A stretch of 33,000 nt of DNA, from positions 1-33,000 of the forward strand of contig JAFPUH010000002.1 of the NCBI GenBank assembly GCA_017395505.1. Direction: 5' to 3'. This DNA comes from Kiritimatiellia bacterium. Its GTDB lineage: Bacteria > Verrucomicrobiota > Kiritimatiellia > RFP12 > UBA1067. The notes beneath the pieces were generated by a model. It was not told the DNA's origin, made no database searches, and saw only the letters and a list, made by a program, of their open reading frames with translations. Below, one piece after another: positions 1-7,753 of this stretch. The number at the start of each line of letters is the position of its first letter. Position 1 is the stretch's first letter. The position numbers and the translations under genes were made by a program.

Positions 1-585
1 CAGCTCACGGCAGAGAGGGATCACCTCTGCCTCGAACATCCGCTCCATCATCGAATACTCGCTCTGTACCATCGAAAGCGGCGTGACGGCATGCGCCCTC
101 CGAATCTGCTCCGGCGTGGACTGGCTCTGTCCCCAACCGCGGATCTTTCCTTCCTTGATGAGTTCGCCCATGACTTCTGCGACTTCCTCCGGACGGCTCG
201 TCTGCGGGACGCGGTGTTCGTAGTAGCAGTCGATGTAGTCCGTTCCGAGACGCCGCAGCGAGTCCTCGAGCGCCTTGCGGATGCCCTTGGCCGTCAGCTT
301 CTCCGCGTCCGAGATGTCCTGGTCGCCGACCTTGCACGGCGTGAATTTAGTCGTGAGGACAATCTTGTCGCGGAAAGGCTTGACCGCCTTGCCGACGAGC
401 GTTTCGTTGACGAACGGGCCGTATGCCTCTGCCGTGTCGAAGAGCGTGCAGCCCATGTCGAACGCCTTGCGCATGAGGCGGATGGATTCTTCCTCCGGCG
501 GCAATGCGCCATAACCGTGGCTGAAGCCCATGCAGCCCATCCCGACGGACGAGACCGTGAATTTTCCGAGATTGCGAATTGTCAT
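1..585 (-). CDS. Aldo/keto reductase, C-terminal part beyond window edge
   Basis: NAD(P)H-dependent oxidoreductase of the aldo/keto reductase superfamily, expected to reduce aldehydes or ketones in the cytoplasm. The 195 visible codons run from ATG at 585 to the window edge without a stop, so the C-terminal third is missing. The first half of the TIM barrel shows the active-site Asp/Tyr signature (FDTAEAYGP, about residues 49-57), the catalytic Lys in LTTKFTP and a YYEHR segment at the active-site His position. A GGAG ribosome site lies 8 nt before the ATG and overlaps the stop of the flavoprotein gene upstream, so the two are translated together. It is the last visible gene of the tetR-led operon and a distant paralogue of the reductase at 4975-5967. 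The family is certain; the substrate is not predictable. Confidence 0.9.
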   Translation of the reverse strand, partial: MTIRNLGKFTVSSVGMGCMGFSHGYGALPPEEESIRLMRKAFDMGCTLFDTAEAYGPFVNETLVGKAVKPFRDKIVLTTKFTPCKVGDQDISDAEKLTAKGIRKALEDSLRRLGTDYIDCYYEHRVPQTSRPEEVAEVMGELIKEGKIRGWGQSQSTPEQIRRAHAVTPLSMVQSEYSMMERMFEAEVIPLCREL

Positions 586-597
586 TGTTTTGTCTCC

Positions 598-1221
598 TTA
601 TCGTATGAAGTGCATGGGCTGCCAGGGTTCCTGCGGTGTGCGGGGGACTGCGTCGCCGTGCTTGAGGTTCTTCAAGAGCCACGCCATGTTGCGTCCGAGG
701 GTGCGCATCGTCTGCATTCCCTCCGTGTCCTTCTCGCATTCGCCTTCCTCACGTCCGAACACGATGTTCCAATACTGCGAGGTGACGACAGGGCAGTTCA
801 GCATCTCGAACGGCATGTTCATGCACTGGTACGCCGCCGTCGAGCCTCCGCGACGGCACACCGCGATGGAGGCGGCGGGCTTGCATTCAACATGCTTGCG
901 TCCTGCAACGCAGACGCGTTGCCATACCGCCATGAACGCGCCATTGGGCTGGCCGTAATAAACGGGCGCTCCGATCACGAACGCATCGGCTTCAGGCAGT
1001 TTTTCGACGATGCGGTTGGCGACGTCGTCATCGAACACGCAGCGTCCAAGCTCCTTGTTCATGCATTGCCAGCAGGCGACGCACCCGCGCACCGGCTTCT
1101 TCCCGATCCACACCGTCTCGCTCTCGATTCCCTCGGCGGCGAGGGTGTCGGCCACTTCCTTGAGCGCACGGGCGGTGTTGCCGTTCGCACGCGGACTTCC
1201 GTTTATCATCAGCACTTTCAT
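598..1221 (-). CDS. NADPH-dependent FMN reductase / iron-sulfur flavoprotein-like
   Basis: Cytoplasmic flavodoxin-fold protein of the NADPH-dependent FMN reductase family, 207 residues. The N-terminal strand-loop GSPRANGNT (residues 9-17) is the FMN phosphate-binding loop. GCVACWQC (residues 46-53) is the compact cysteine motif of iron-sulfur flavoproteins, which suggests a [4Fe-4S] cluster or a redox-active thiol set. VIGAPVYYGQPNG is the second FMN-binding loop. These proteins pass electrons between NAD(P)H, flavin or ferredoxin and small quinone-like acceptors. AAGGGAAG precedes the ATG at 1221. A second gene of this type lies at 4321-4959, and each copy adjoins an aldo/keto reductase, so the pair looks duplicated within the operon. 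The physiological acceptor is unknown. Confidence 0.88.
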   Translation of the reverse strand: MKVLMINGSPRANGNTARALKEVADTLAAEGIESETVWIGKKPVRGCVACWQCMNKELGRCVFDDDVANRIVEKLPEADAFVIGAPVYYGQPNGAFMAVWQRVCVAGRKHVECKPAASIAVCRRGGSTAAYQCMNMPFEMLNCPVVTSQYWNIVFGREEGECEKDTEGMQTMRTLGRNMAWLLKNLKHGDAVPRTPQEPWQPMHFIR

Positions 1222-1275
1222 TGGCGCTCTTCCCTTTCAAGTTTGTGAAAACTCTTGATTGCCTGCATCTCCCAA

Positions 1276-2439
1276 TTAAAGGCTTGCACGGAAGATGGCG
1301 GCGATGTCGGACTCTGCAAGCGGCACCCAGGCGTCTTCGAGGCCGCCGGTCTCAGCGACATGGTGCGCCATTTCGTCTATGCGGCTTTCGTCTATGCCGA
1401 CCGCGCGGAGCGTCATCGGGATGCCGATTGAGACAAAGAAGTCATGCGTCGCCCGAATCGCCTTCTCCGCGATTTCGCGCGGCGGCAGGGTAGCATCAAT
1501 GCCAAAGATGTTCACGCCGTACTTGACGAAGCGCGGAAGGGTCTTATCCGAAAGTATGTGGCGCATCCAGGGCGGCGTGATGATTGCAAGGCCTTCGCCG
1601 TGCGTGATGTCGTAGTAGGCGCTCAGGGCATGTTCCATCGCGTGGCAGGGCCATCCAGAGTAGGCGTTGCCGAGCGCGAGGATGCCGTTGCATCCATAGG
1701 TACAGGCGAGCATCATCTCGGCGCGGGCGCGGTAGTCCTCGGGATTCGCGAGGCAGGCGCGGGCGTTCGCCATGAGGCTCCTCAGCATCGACTCGCAGAT
1801 GCCGTCGTTGAGAAGAGTGGTGTCGCCAGTGAAATACTGCTCCATCACGTGGTTCATCGCGTCGGCGCATCCGGCGGCGGTCTGCCGCTTCGACACGGTG
1901 AACGTCAGTTTCGGGTCGAGGATCGAAAACGCCGGATAGACCTTCTCCGAGAAATAGCCGATCTTGTCGTTCGTGTCGGTGCGCGAGATGACGGCAAAAC
2001 CGTCAAACTCGCTTCCCGTGGCCGCAAGCGTAAGAATGTCCGCGACCGGAAGCGCGTCCAAGGTCGGCTTCTCGCCAGTGACGAGATCCCACACGTCGCC
2101 ATCGTACTTCGCGCCGGCGGCAATCGCCTTGCAGCAGTCGAGCACGCTTCCGCCTCCGACGGCCAGCACGATGTCGATCTTCTTCTCCTTGCAGAGCCGC
2201 ACGCCCTCAAGAACGCTCGGGTCGTATTTCGGATTAGGATGGATGCCGGGAAGCTCGACGATCTCGCAGTCCGCGAGCAGCACCTTTACTTTGTCGTAGA
2301 GGCCAGACTTCTTGATGCTGCCGCCGCCATACGCCAGAAGTACACGCTTTCCGTAGGGACGAATTGCGTCAGGAAGTTTTTCGACAGCTCCTTTGCCGAA
2401 GATGAGCCGCGTAGGTGTCATGTAGTCGAAGTTTTGCAT
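1276..2439 (-). CDS. Iron-containing alcohol dehydrogenase (butanol dehydrogenase/YqhD type)
   Basis: Group III metal-dependent alcohol dehydrogenase that reduces aldehydes to alcohols with NAD(P)H. The Rossmann part carries GGGSVLDCCK (near residues 95-104, numbering from the second ATG). The helical part carries the metal-ligand set: DAMNHVMEQY supplies Asp and His, and HAMEHALSAYYDITHG supplies two further His. Length (387-389) is normal for the family, and the opening NFDYMTPTRLIFGKG is typical of YqhD/BDH proteins. Two ATGs, at 2445 and 2439, are both in frame. I chose 2439 because AAAGGA then lies about 8 nt upstream, while 2445 leaves only 2-3 nt. It sits mid-operon and fits aldehyde disposal together with the aldo/keto reductases. 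Substrate chain length cannot be read from the sequence. Confidence 0.93.
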   Translation of the reverse strand: MQNFDYMTPTRLIFGKGAVEKLPDAIRPYGKRVLLAYGGGSIKKSGLYDKVKVLLADCEIVELPGIHPNPKYDPSVLEGVRLCKEKKIDIVLAVGGGSVLDCCKAIAAGAKYDGDVWDLVTGEKPTLDALPVADILTLAATGSEFDGFAVISRTDTNDKIGYFSEKVYPAFSILDPKLTFTVSKRQTAAGCADAMNHVMEQYFTGDTTLLNDGICESMLRSLMANARACLANPEDYRARAEMMLACTYGCNGILALGNAYSGWPCHAMEHALSAYYDITHGEGLAIITPPWMRHILSDKTLPRFVKYGVNIFGIDATLPPREIAEKAIRATHDFFVSIGIPMTLRAVGIDESRIDEMAHHVAETGGLEDAWVPLAESDIAAIFRASL

Positions 2440-2468
2440 TGTCATGTTCCTTTCGTTTAGTGGATTGA

Positions 2469-3482
2469 TTATTCTGAAACTGGTTCAAGCCATTCGTTCT
2501 GGGTTTCGGTGCCGGGGACTTCGATGGCGATGTGCTGGAACCAGCAGTCCGCCGCGCCGTGCCAGTGTTTGACACCGGCAGGGATGTTCACCGTGTCGCC
2601 CTTCTTGATGCGACGCTTCTCTTTGCCCCATTCTTGGTAATAGCCCTCGCCCGCCGTGACGATGAGAATCTGCCCTCCGCCGGTCTTGGCGTGGTGGATG
2701 TGCCAGCTGTTGCGGCAGTTCGGCTCGAACGTGACGCCGAAAGCGGGCACCTGGTTGAGCGTCAGCTTGTGGAGATAGCTCCTTCCGCTGAAATACTTGG
2801 CGTATGCGGTGTTCGGCTCGCCGATGGGGATTGGCGACCAGTCGCTCGGAAGTTTCGACGGATCGGCTGGACTCTGCACGCGATGCACGATTGCGGCGGC
2901 CTGATCGTCGGTGATTCCGTTCAACTTGCCGATGGCGATGTGTGCCTTGAGCTGCGGCTCGGTCTCCGGTCGTGCGGCAAGCGCGGCGATGGTGACGAGT
3001 TCGCGCGTTTTCCAGTCGAGGTTGTCGCGCTGGAAGATGTCGCCGAAGAGATGCGCCTTGAGGTATTCGTCGAGCTGCGGATGGAACTCGAAGAGCGGTC
3101 CCTTGACGGGAGCGCCGCAGAGCTTCGTCTGGTTGGCCTCACCGTCGCGCAAGGCGTTGTAGCCATCGGGGAATGGACTTGGAGTCTTTCCCGTTTTCCA
3201 TTCCCAGTTCCCTCTTCCCCACACGCCCATCAGCGTTGCGGCGGCATTGAGCGCACGAGGAAACCCGCAATAGGCGTAGAGCTGTCCGACGAGTTCCTTC
3301 GCCTCGTTCAGCGTCAGCCCTGCGTTAAAACCCGTCTTGAACGCCTCCGCGAGCTGTTCCTGTTCCCCACGTGCCGCTGCCGCGCCGATGTCGACGATAG
3401 CCGTCTCCCTGTCCGTCAGCGCTGCGGCGCTTGCCGAGATTGCCGTTGCCATGATGATTGCTCCTGTCAATAACTTGTTCAT
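2469..3482 (-). CDS. Secreted carboxymuconolactone decarboxylase-cupin fusion
   Basis: Exported protein of about 337 residues. The N-terminus MNKLLTGAIIMATAISASA is a Sec signal peptide with an ASA|AAL cleavage region. Two alpha-helical carboxymuconolactone decarboxylase/AhpD-like repeats follow (about residues 25-110 and 145-215). The C-terminal third (about 245-330) is a cupin with HIHHAKTGG, an EGYYQEWG loop and IPAGVKHWHG, so the usual His metal ligands are present. Such fusions are common in gut-bacterial redox operons, where their reaction is unproven; the carboxymuconolactone name is a fold label only. A TTG at 3488 overlaps the dehydrogenase stop and extends the ORF by two codons. I prefer ATG at 3482 because it begins the signal peptide. 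Export sets it apart from the cytoplasmic enzymes beside it and pairs it with the exported flavodoxin at 5984-6601. Confidence 0.88.
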   Translation of the reverse strand: MNKLLTGAIIMATAISASAAALTDRETAIVDIGAAAARGEQEQLAEAFKTGFNAGLTLNEAKELVGQLYAYCGFPRALNAAATLMGVWGRGNWEWKTGKTPSPFPDGYNALRDGEANQTKLCGAPVKGPLFEFHPQLDEYLKAHLFGDIFQRDNLDWKTRELVTIAALAARPETEPQLKAHIAIGKLNGITDDQAAAIVHRVQSPADPSKLPSDWSPIPIGEPNTAYAKYFSGRSYLHKLTLNQVPAFGVTFEPNCRNSWHIHHAKTGGGQILIVTAGEGYYQEWGKEKRRIKKGDTVNIPAGVKHWHGAADCWFQHIAIEVPGTETQNEWLEPVSE

Positions 3483-3484
3483 AA

Positions 3485-4318
3485 TCAATGTGTCGCCTTG
3501 AGATATTGGAGGTCGCCGTAGAAGTAGCTGGCGGTGGTGCCTCCGTCGATGAGGAAGTCGGAGCCGGTGATCCAGCGTCCGCGCGAGGACATCAGGAACT
3601 CCGCGAGGTCGCCCACCTCGTCCGGCGTCCCCGCCCGGCGGCAGGGGCAGAGAGAGAGCATCTTGCGGTAGCCTTCGCCGCGCGGACCCTTCAGCTCGTC
3701 ATTCGCAAGGGGCGTGATGATGATGCCTGGGCTGATGGAGTTCACCGTCGCGCCGCGCTTCGCCCAGTTCGTCGCCTCGCCCATTACGCGCAGGACGTTG
3801 CAGCGCTTGGAATACTGGTACGCCTTGAGGGTGTCCGTGATGGACGCGATGAACGGCAGCGAGAGCAGCTCTTCCGTCGGGGCGGTCGCAAGCGCGGCGT
3901 TTTCCTCCTCGGTAAGCGCATGGAGGCGATGTCCGGACTGCGACGAGATAACGATTCCCGAGCCGCCTTCGGCGATGACCTTGCCGAACTCCTCCAGAAG
4001 GACGCTCGTCCCGTAGAGATCGACCTTGAGAATCGTCGCGACTGGTGCCTGCGAGGGCGAGACGCCCGCCGCGTTGACGAGGTTCCTGATCGGGCCGAAC
4101 GACTTTGCGTGTTCGATAAGCGCGAGGATCGACTCTCGGCTCGCGAGGTCGGCTTGGGCCGCGCTGGTCTCGAAGCCGGCATCCTCCAGCGTCTTCGCGG
4201 CGGACTCCGCGGCCTCCAGGCGCAGATCGGCCAGCACGACGTGCTTGCCTGCGCCCACTCGCCGCGCAATCGCCTGCCCGATCCCGCCCGCGCCAATGAC
4301 TACGACTACGTCCTTCAT
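3485..4318 (-). CDS. Short-chain dehydrogenase/reductase
   Basis: Classical SDR-family oxidoreductase, 277 residues, cytoplasmic. The dinucleotide motif is GAGGIGQAIA at the N-terminus (residues 9-18). NAAGVSP replaces the usual NNAG, and the catalytic set is Ser in VISSQSGH, with Tyr and Lys in AYQYSKRC. SPGIIITP and the C-terminal DFLIDGGT are family hallmarks. LADLR after the second strand has an Asp at the position that usually selects NAD(H) over NADP(H); this is an inference. It lies 2 nt downstream of the flavoprotein gene (stop at 4321) and is tightly coupled to the secreted cupin gene. The Shine-Dalgarno is weak, so its expression probably depends on translation of the gene upstream. 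Confidence 0.93.
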   Translation of the reverse strand: MKDVVVVIGAGGIGQAIARRVGAGKHVVLADLRLEAAESAAKTLEDAGFETSAAQADLASRESILALIEHAKSFGPIRNLVNAAGVSPSQAPVATILKVDLYGTSVLLEEFGKVIAEGGSGIVISSQSGHRLHALTEEENAALATAPTEELLSLPFIASITDTLKAYQYSKRCNVLRVMGEATNWAKRGATVNSISPGIIITPLANDELKGPRGEGYRKMLSLCPCRRAGTPDEVGDLAEFLMSSRGRWITGSDFLIDGGTTASYFYGDLQYLKATH

Positions 4319-4320
4319 TG

Positions 4321-4959
4321 CTATCTCACGAAGTTGGTGAATACGCTTTCGTCAGCTGTCGGCGGGAGAATGCCTGCGTCGCGCCCGGCCTTGAGGCATT
4401 TCATGACATAGACCATGTTGCGAGCGAGGTTCTGAAGCGTCTGCACGCCCTCGCCATCCTGCGGCACGTCAATCTTCTGGAGCGCATGGAACTCGTTCCA
4501 GTAGGTACTGCCGATGTTGAACATCTGCGCGATGCCGAAATACTTGTTCATCACGTCGTAGCTCGCACTCGTTCCCGCGCGACGGGCGACGACGATTGCC
4601 GCGCCCGGCTTGTGGCGCAAATGCTCGTAGCCGTTTGCGAGGCGGCTCGAGAAGAAGAGCCGGTCGAGAAAGCTCAGGATGCGCCCCGAGGGATGCGCGT
4701 AGTAGACGGGCGTCCCGAAGACGAGGCCGTCCGCCGTCTTTGCCTTCTCCGCGAACTCGTTGACCGCGTCGTTGGCGAAAACGCAGCGGCCAAACTCCTT
4801 GCACTTGCCGCAGGCGATGCAGTCGGCAATCGGCTTGCCGCCGACGGTCATGATTTCCGTCTCCACGCCTTCGTCGGCAAACGTCTTCGCCATGATTTCC
4901 AATCCCGCGTTCGTCGAACCGTCGGGGTTGAAGCTTCCATTCAGCATCAGCACTTTCAT
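4321..4959 (-). CDS. Flavodoxin-fold NADPH-dependent FMN reductase family protein
   Basis: Second flavoprotein of the operon, 212 residues. The FMN loop is NGSFNPDGSTN near the start, and CIACGKCKEFGRC (about residues 48-60) provides four closely spaced Cys, as in iron-sulfur flavoproteins. FGTPVYYAHPSG is the flavin-ring loop. It matches the protein at 598-1221 in the order of these landmarks and in the C-terminal region (LARNMVYVMKCLK against LGRNMAWLLKNLK), so the two are paralogues. AAAGGA lies 8 nt before the ATG, and the gene starts 15 nt after the aldo/keto reductase gene ends. A role in passing electrons from NAD(P)H to a small acceptor is inferred from the family. Confidence 0.88.
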   Translation of the reverse strand: MKVLMLNGSFNPDGSTNAGLEIMAKTFADEGVETEIMTVGGKPIADCIACGKCKEFGRCVFANDAVNEFAEKAKTADGLVFGTPVYYAHPSGRILSFLDRLFFSSRLANGYEHLRHKPGAAIVVARRAGTSASYDVMNKYFGIAQMFNIGSTYWNEFHALQKIDVPQDGEGVQTLQNLARNMVYVMKCLKAGRDAGILPPTADESVFTNFVR

Positions 4960-4974
4960 TGCATCATTCCTTTC

Positions 4975-5967
4975 TTAAAACGCGCCGGTTTTGATGTGCG
5001 GGACGTAGGGCGATTCGAGGGCGGCGATTTCCTCGGCGTCGAGCTTGATGTCGAGCGCGGAGACCGCCTCTTCAACGTGCTTCACGGACGTGCAGCCGAC
5101 GATGGGGGCGGTGATCTCCGGCTTCGAGAGCATCCATGCAAGCGACTCCTGCGCCATCGTACGTCCATGCGCTGCGGCGATTTTTTCGAGGTTATCCACC
5201 ACGACCTTGTCCAGAGCGTCCGTCGCACCCCATACCATCGGCGAGACTTCGTCAATCGAATTGCGGGCGGTCTTCGTTCCCCACGGATGCGCGCAGCGTC
5301 CGCCGGCGAGCGGACTCCACGGCACGACGGCCATCTTGCGGTCGCGGCAGAGCGGCAGGATCTCGCGCTCCTCCTCGCGGTAGATGAGGTTGTATTGAGG
5401 CTGTAGCGAGACGAACTTCGTCCAGCCGTGGTGCTCGGCGATCTGCTGCATCCGCTCCAGCTGCCACGCGAAGATGGTGGAGGCTCCGATGTAGCGTGCC
5501 TTGCCGCTCTTCACGACATCGTGCAGTGCCTCCATGATCTCCTCCATTGGCGTGTTCGCGTCGAGGCGGTGGATCTGGTAGAGGTCCACGTAGTCCATGT
5601 TGAGTCGCTTCAAGGAATGGTCGATCTCCGCCATGATATTCTTGCGCGAGGAACCACCGCCATTGGGCTTGCCGGGGCGCATGTCGAAATGCACCTTCGT
5701 CGCAACGACGATCTCGTCGCGGTCGAGGCCGAAGTCGCGCACGAGCCGCCCGGTGATCTCCTCGCTCGATCCCATCTGATAGACGTTCGCCGTGTCGAAG
5801 TAGTTGATGCCGAGGTCAATGGCTTTCTTGAAGAGCGGTTTCGCGTCGTCGTAGTCCCGCGCCCACGGGAAGACTCCGTTCTCCTTGCCGGGCTTGCCGA
5901 AGCTCATCATGCCGAGGCAGATGCGCGAGACGTCCATCCCCGTGTTGCCGAATTTCACGTATTGCAT
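4975..5967 (-). CDS. Aldo/keto reductase
   Basis: Full-length aldo/keto reductase of 330 residues, the usual size for the AKR11/YhdN/IolS-like group. Landmarks in order are ICLGMMSFG at the first barrel strand, NYFDTANVYQMGSSE with the catalytic Asp and Tyr, VATKVHF with the catalytic Lys, LYQIHRLD with the active-site His, and SKPEITAPIVGCTS with the nucleotide-binding loop near the C-terminus. An AAAGGA ribosome site precedes the ATG. The insertion KPNGGGSSRKNI is characteristic of AKRs that use sugar or small carbonyl substrates, but the substrate is not settled. It lies between the exported flavodoxin and the flavoprotein at 4321-4959. Confidence 0.94.
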   Translation of the reverse strand: MQYVKFGNTGMDVSRICLGMMSFGKPGKENGVFPWARDYDDAKPLFKKAIDLGINYFDTANVYQMGSSEEITGRLVRDFGLDRDEIVVATKVHFDMRPGKPNGGGSSRKNIMAEIDHSLKRLNMDYVDLYQIHRLDANTPMEEIMEALHDVVKSGKARYIGASTIFAWQLERMQQIAEHHGWTKFVSLQPQYNLIYREEEREILPLCRDRKMAVVPWSPLAGGRCAHPWGTKTARNSIDEVSPMVWGATDALDKVVVDNLEKIAAAHGRTMAQESLAWMLSKPEITAPIVGCTSVKHVEEAVSALDIKLDAEEIAALESPYVPHIKTGAF

Positions 5968-5983
5968 TGCTGGTTTCCTTTCT

Positions 5984-6601
5984 TTATTTTCCGAGCTGTT
6001 TCAGCCAGTTGGCCACGGCGGACTTGACGGCGTCAGGTTCCTTTTGCGCAACGTGTCCGTAGAGGGCGAGTCCTTTCAGTTCCACCTTTGCCTTGGGATA
6101 GGCAGCCGCGAGCTTCTTTGCGGTCGAGCCAAGTCCCGAACCCTCGTGCGTGCAGAACGGGAGGATTGTCTTGCCGTCGATCTTCGCCTTGTCGAGGAAG
6201 GAATAGACGATCATCGGGGCGTCCGCCCACCAGTTCGGGTAGCCGAGGTAGATGGTGTCGATGTCCGAGAGGTCGGGGGCCTCGCCGACGAACTCCGGGC
6301 GCGCCTTCGCCTGCATTTCCTTCTTTGCGACTTCGATGCACGGCGTGTACTGGGTCGGGTAGGGATTCTTCTCCTTGATCTCCCATGTCGTCGTGCCCGT
6401 CTGGGCGGCGATCTCCTTGGCGACCTTCGCGGTGTTGCCCACCGTGATGTTGCCCACGGAGTAGTTCTCGCCCGTGTGCGAGAAGTAGACGACGATGCTC
6501 TTGTTCATTTTCTTTGCTCCTTCCTCGGCGAAGCCGATGTTGTCGAGCGCCGCTGCAGTTGCGACCGCGCCCATTATCTTGATGAATTCTTTCCTGTTCA
6601 T
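5984..6601 (-). CDS. Exported flavodoxin
   Basis: Flavodoxin-fold protein with an N-terminal export signal, 205 residues. MNRKEFIKIMGAVATAAAL resembles a Tat signal (R-K rather than R-R, then a hydrophobic stretch). After it, IVVYFSHTGENYS is a flavodoxin FMN loop and LGYPNWWADAPM is the loop that packs on the flavin. CTHEGSGLGST is also typical of the flavodoxin_4 type. I start at 6601 because AGGAAA lies about 8 nt upstream and the signal peptide begins there. Reading on upstream adds 27 residues encoded by the inverted repeat that bounds the neighbouring cassette, which is unlikely to be original. An extracytoplasmic flavodoxin is odd, because FMN must be bound before Tat export; the tat-like signal fits that. 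Confidence 0.88.
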   Translation of the reverse strand: MNRKEFIKIMGAVATAAALDNIGFAEEGAKKMNKSIVVYFSHTGENYSVGNITVGNTAKVAKEIAAQTGTTTWEIKEKNPYPTQYTPCIEVAKKEMQAKARPEFVGEAPDLSDIDTIYLGYPNWWADAPMIVYSFLDKAKIDGKTILPFCTHEGSGLGSTAKKLAAAYPKAKVELKGLALYGHVAQKEPDAVKSAVANWLKQLGK

Positions 6602-6625
6602 TTTCTGTTTTCCTTTTTCTTTTTT

Positions 6626-6652
6626 GCCACAAAGAACGCAAAGATCGCAAAG
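6626..6652. repeat. Left copy of 27-bp inverted repeat beside GxxExxY gene
   Basis: A 27-bp element beginning GCCACAAAGAACGCAAAG. The same element lies in inverted orientation at 7056-7082 with only the two central bases swapped (AT against TA). It is built of repeated AAAGnnCGCAAAG-like units. It ends 2 nt before the stop codon side of the GxxExxY gene. Confidence 0.9.
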
Positions 6653-6654
6653 GG

Positions 6655-7032
6655 TCAGAGTTGTTTCACCATTTTCTTGCATTGAAATGTCTCTGAACCG
6701 AAGTTTATGAGCAAACCATGTCCCAGTTTCATTGCTTTCATGTAATTCAGCAGCTGGGCAAGATGGGTCGGAAGAAGCGTTGAAACGGCCTTCAATTCAA
6801 CAATTATCCCTTCAACAACCATATCGGCGATATATTCACCGATGACATAACCATCTTCGTCTGCAACCTGTATTGGGACTTGCGATTGCACCGACATGCC
6901 GACCTTTACCAGACGATGGACCAATCCATTTTCATAGACCTTTTCGAGATAGCCAACCCCAAGATAAACATGCAAGTCGTAGGCCGCCTGTCTGATCTTG
7001 TCACAAATCGCATTTGCTTCTTGCTCCGTCAT
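6655..7032 (-). CDS. GxxExxY family protein
   Basis: Small protein of 125 residues with the motif GYLEKVYE (about residues 27-34), which is the family signature G-x-x-E-x-x-Y. Further landmarks are EYIADMVVEGIIVELKAV, which resembles the D-x(n)-E-x-K core of PD-(D/E)XK nuclease-like folds, and QLLNYMKAMKLGHGLLINFG. The function of the family is unknown; the E-x-K core makes a nucleic-acid role possible. AAGGGAAAG lies 8 nt before ATG at 7032. The coding region fits between two inverted repeats with almost no spare bases. Transcription from the tetR promoter would run through it into the flavodoxin gene, so it is now part of the operon without a visible link to redox chemistry. Confidence 0.9.
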   Translation of the reverse strand: MTEQEANAICDKIRQAAYDLHVYLGVGYLEKVYENGLVHRLVKVGMSVQSQVPIQVADEDGYVIGEYIADMVVEGIIVELKAVSTLLPTHLAQLLNYMKAMKLGHGLLINFGSETFQCKKMVKQL

Positions 7033-7055
7033 CTTCTGCTTTCCCTTTCTCGCAT

Positions 7056-7082
7056 CTTTGCGTACTTTGCGTTCTTTGTGGC
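7056..7082. repeat. Right copy of 27-bp inverted repeat beside GxxExxY gene
   Basis: Inverted copy of the element at 6626-6652, differing at two central bases. It lies 23 nt upstream of the GxxExxY start codon and ends 5 nt from the 3' end of tetR (7088), so the cassette boundary nearly abuts the regulator gene. Confidence 0.9.
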
Positions 7083-7087
7083 CAAAA

Positions 7088-7690
7088 TCATTTCACACGA
7101 TACGGCGCCAGCAGGTTTGGCAGCTGCACCTTTGCGAAGCGGCCCACCCATTCATCGGGGACGAATTTCTCGTCGCTCATGCACCAGCTCGTCATCATGC
7201 CGTAGAGCTCGCACATGAAGATGTGCGCCAGCGTCTTGACGGGAGTGCTCTTCTTGAGAAGTCCGCCTTTCACGGCGTCTTCGAGGAAGGCCGTCATGTG
7301 TCCGAGGTCGTAGTTGTACTTCCCTCCGCACATCTCGCCCGGCGAGTCGTTGGGATTGATCACCTCGCGCACCCACTGGCGGCAGAGTTCCGCGCCGCCG
7401 CACGTCACGCCCTCCATGAAGCCCTTGAAATAGAACGCGAGCTTTTCCACAATCGTCCCCTTGTGCTCTCGTGCCTTGCGGTCCACGTCGCTGAACCACT
7501 CCTTGCAGCACTCGAAGACGATATCCTCCTTGCGCTTGAAATAGACGTAGAACGTTCCCTTCGACACGCCACAGGCGCGCGTGATGTCCTCGACGGACAC
7601 GTTGGCGAATCCCTTTTCCTCGATGAGGGAACAGGCCGTCTCGTATATCTTCTGCCGCGTCTCCAGCGCGTTCTTCTGCCGCTTTGTCAC
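7088..7690 (-). CDS. TetR/AcrR family transcriptional regulator
   Basis: One-component repressor of 200 residues. The N-terminal helix-turn-helix (about residues 10-56) contains the TetR pattern: ETRQKIYETA, then VSVEDITRACGVSKGTFYVYFKRKEDI. The remaining residues form the helical ligand-binding domain, which does not reveal the ligand. The start is GTG at 7690, with TAGGAG 7 nt upstream. A near-palindrome covering the -35 box lies 50-75 nt upstream, so the protein most likely represses its own promoter and the whole redox operon downstream. By analogy with similar gene sets, an electrophile, aldehyde or quinone could be the inducer; that is an inference. Confidence 0.93.
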   Translation of the reverse strand: MTKRQKNALETRQKIYETACSLIEEKGFANVSVEDITRACGVSKGTFYVYFKRKEDIVFECCKEWFSDVDRKAREHKGTIVEKLAFYFKGFMEGVTCGGAELCRQWVREVINPNDSPGEMCGGKYNYDLGHMTAFLEDAVKGGLLKKSTPVKTLAHIFMCELYGMMTSWCMSDEKFVPDEWVGRFAKVQLPNLLAPYRVK

Positions 7691-7724
7691 TTCAAATCTC
7701 CTATGAGGATTAACAACGGCAGAA

Positions 7725-7753
7725 ATTATACCACATCACCGACCGCAAGTCAA
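7725..7753 (-). promoter_or_regulatory. tetR operon promoter
   Basis: On the minus strand, -35 TTGACT (7748-7753) and -10 TATAAT (7725-7730) are separated by exactly 17 bp. TGG precedes the -10, so it is also an extended -10. The start codon of tetR is about 34 nt from the -10, leaving a leader with a proper TAGGAG site. This is a strong sigma-70-type promoter read directly from sequence. Confidence 0.8.

Larger units (their letters stand above)
6626..7082. mobile_element. Candidate GxxExxY cassette bounded by inverted repeats
   Basis: The unit comprises two 27-bp inverted repeats with 25 of 27 bases matching and one gene filling the space between them. Its 457 bp separate tetR from the rest of the operon it controls. 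Similar CACAAAG-rich repeats are often seen beside GxxExxY genes in other genomes, to my recollection, but a movement mechanism is not established. I see no clear target-site duplication, so the mobility is an inference. Confidence 0.45.

Noticed and set aside
91-1248. 385-codon plus-strand ORF over the left redox genes
   Set aside because: It spans two good minus-strand genes and the gap between them, with no recognisable domain or ribosome site.
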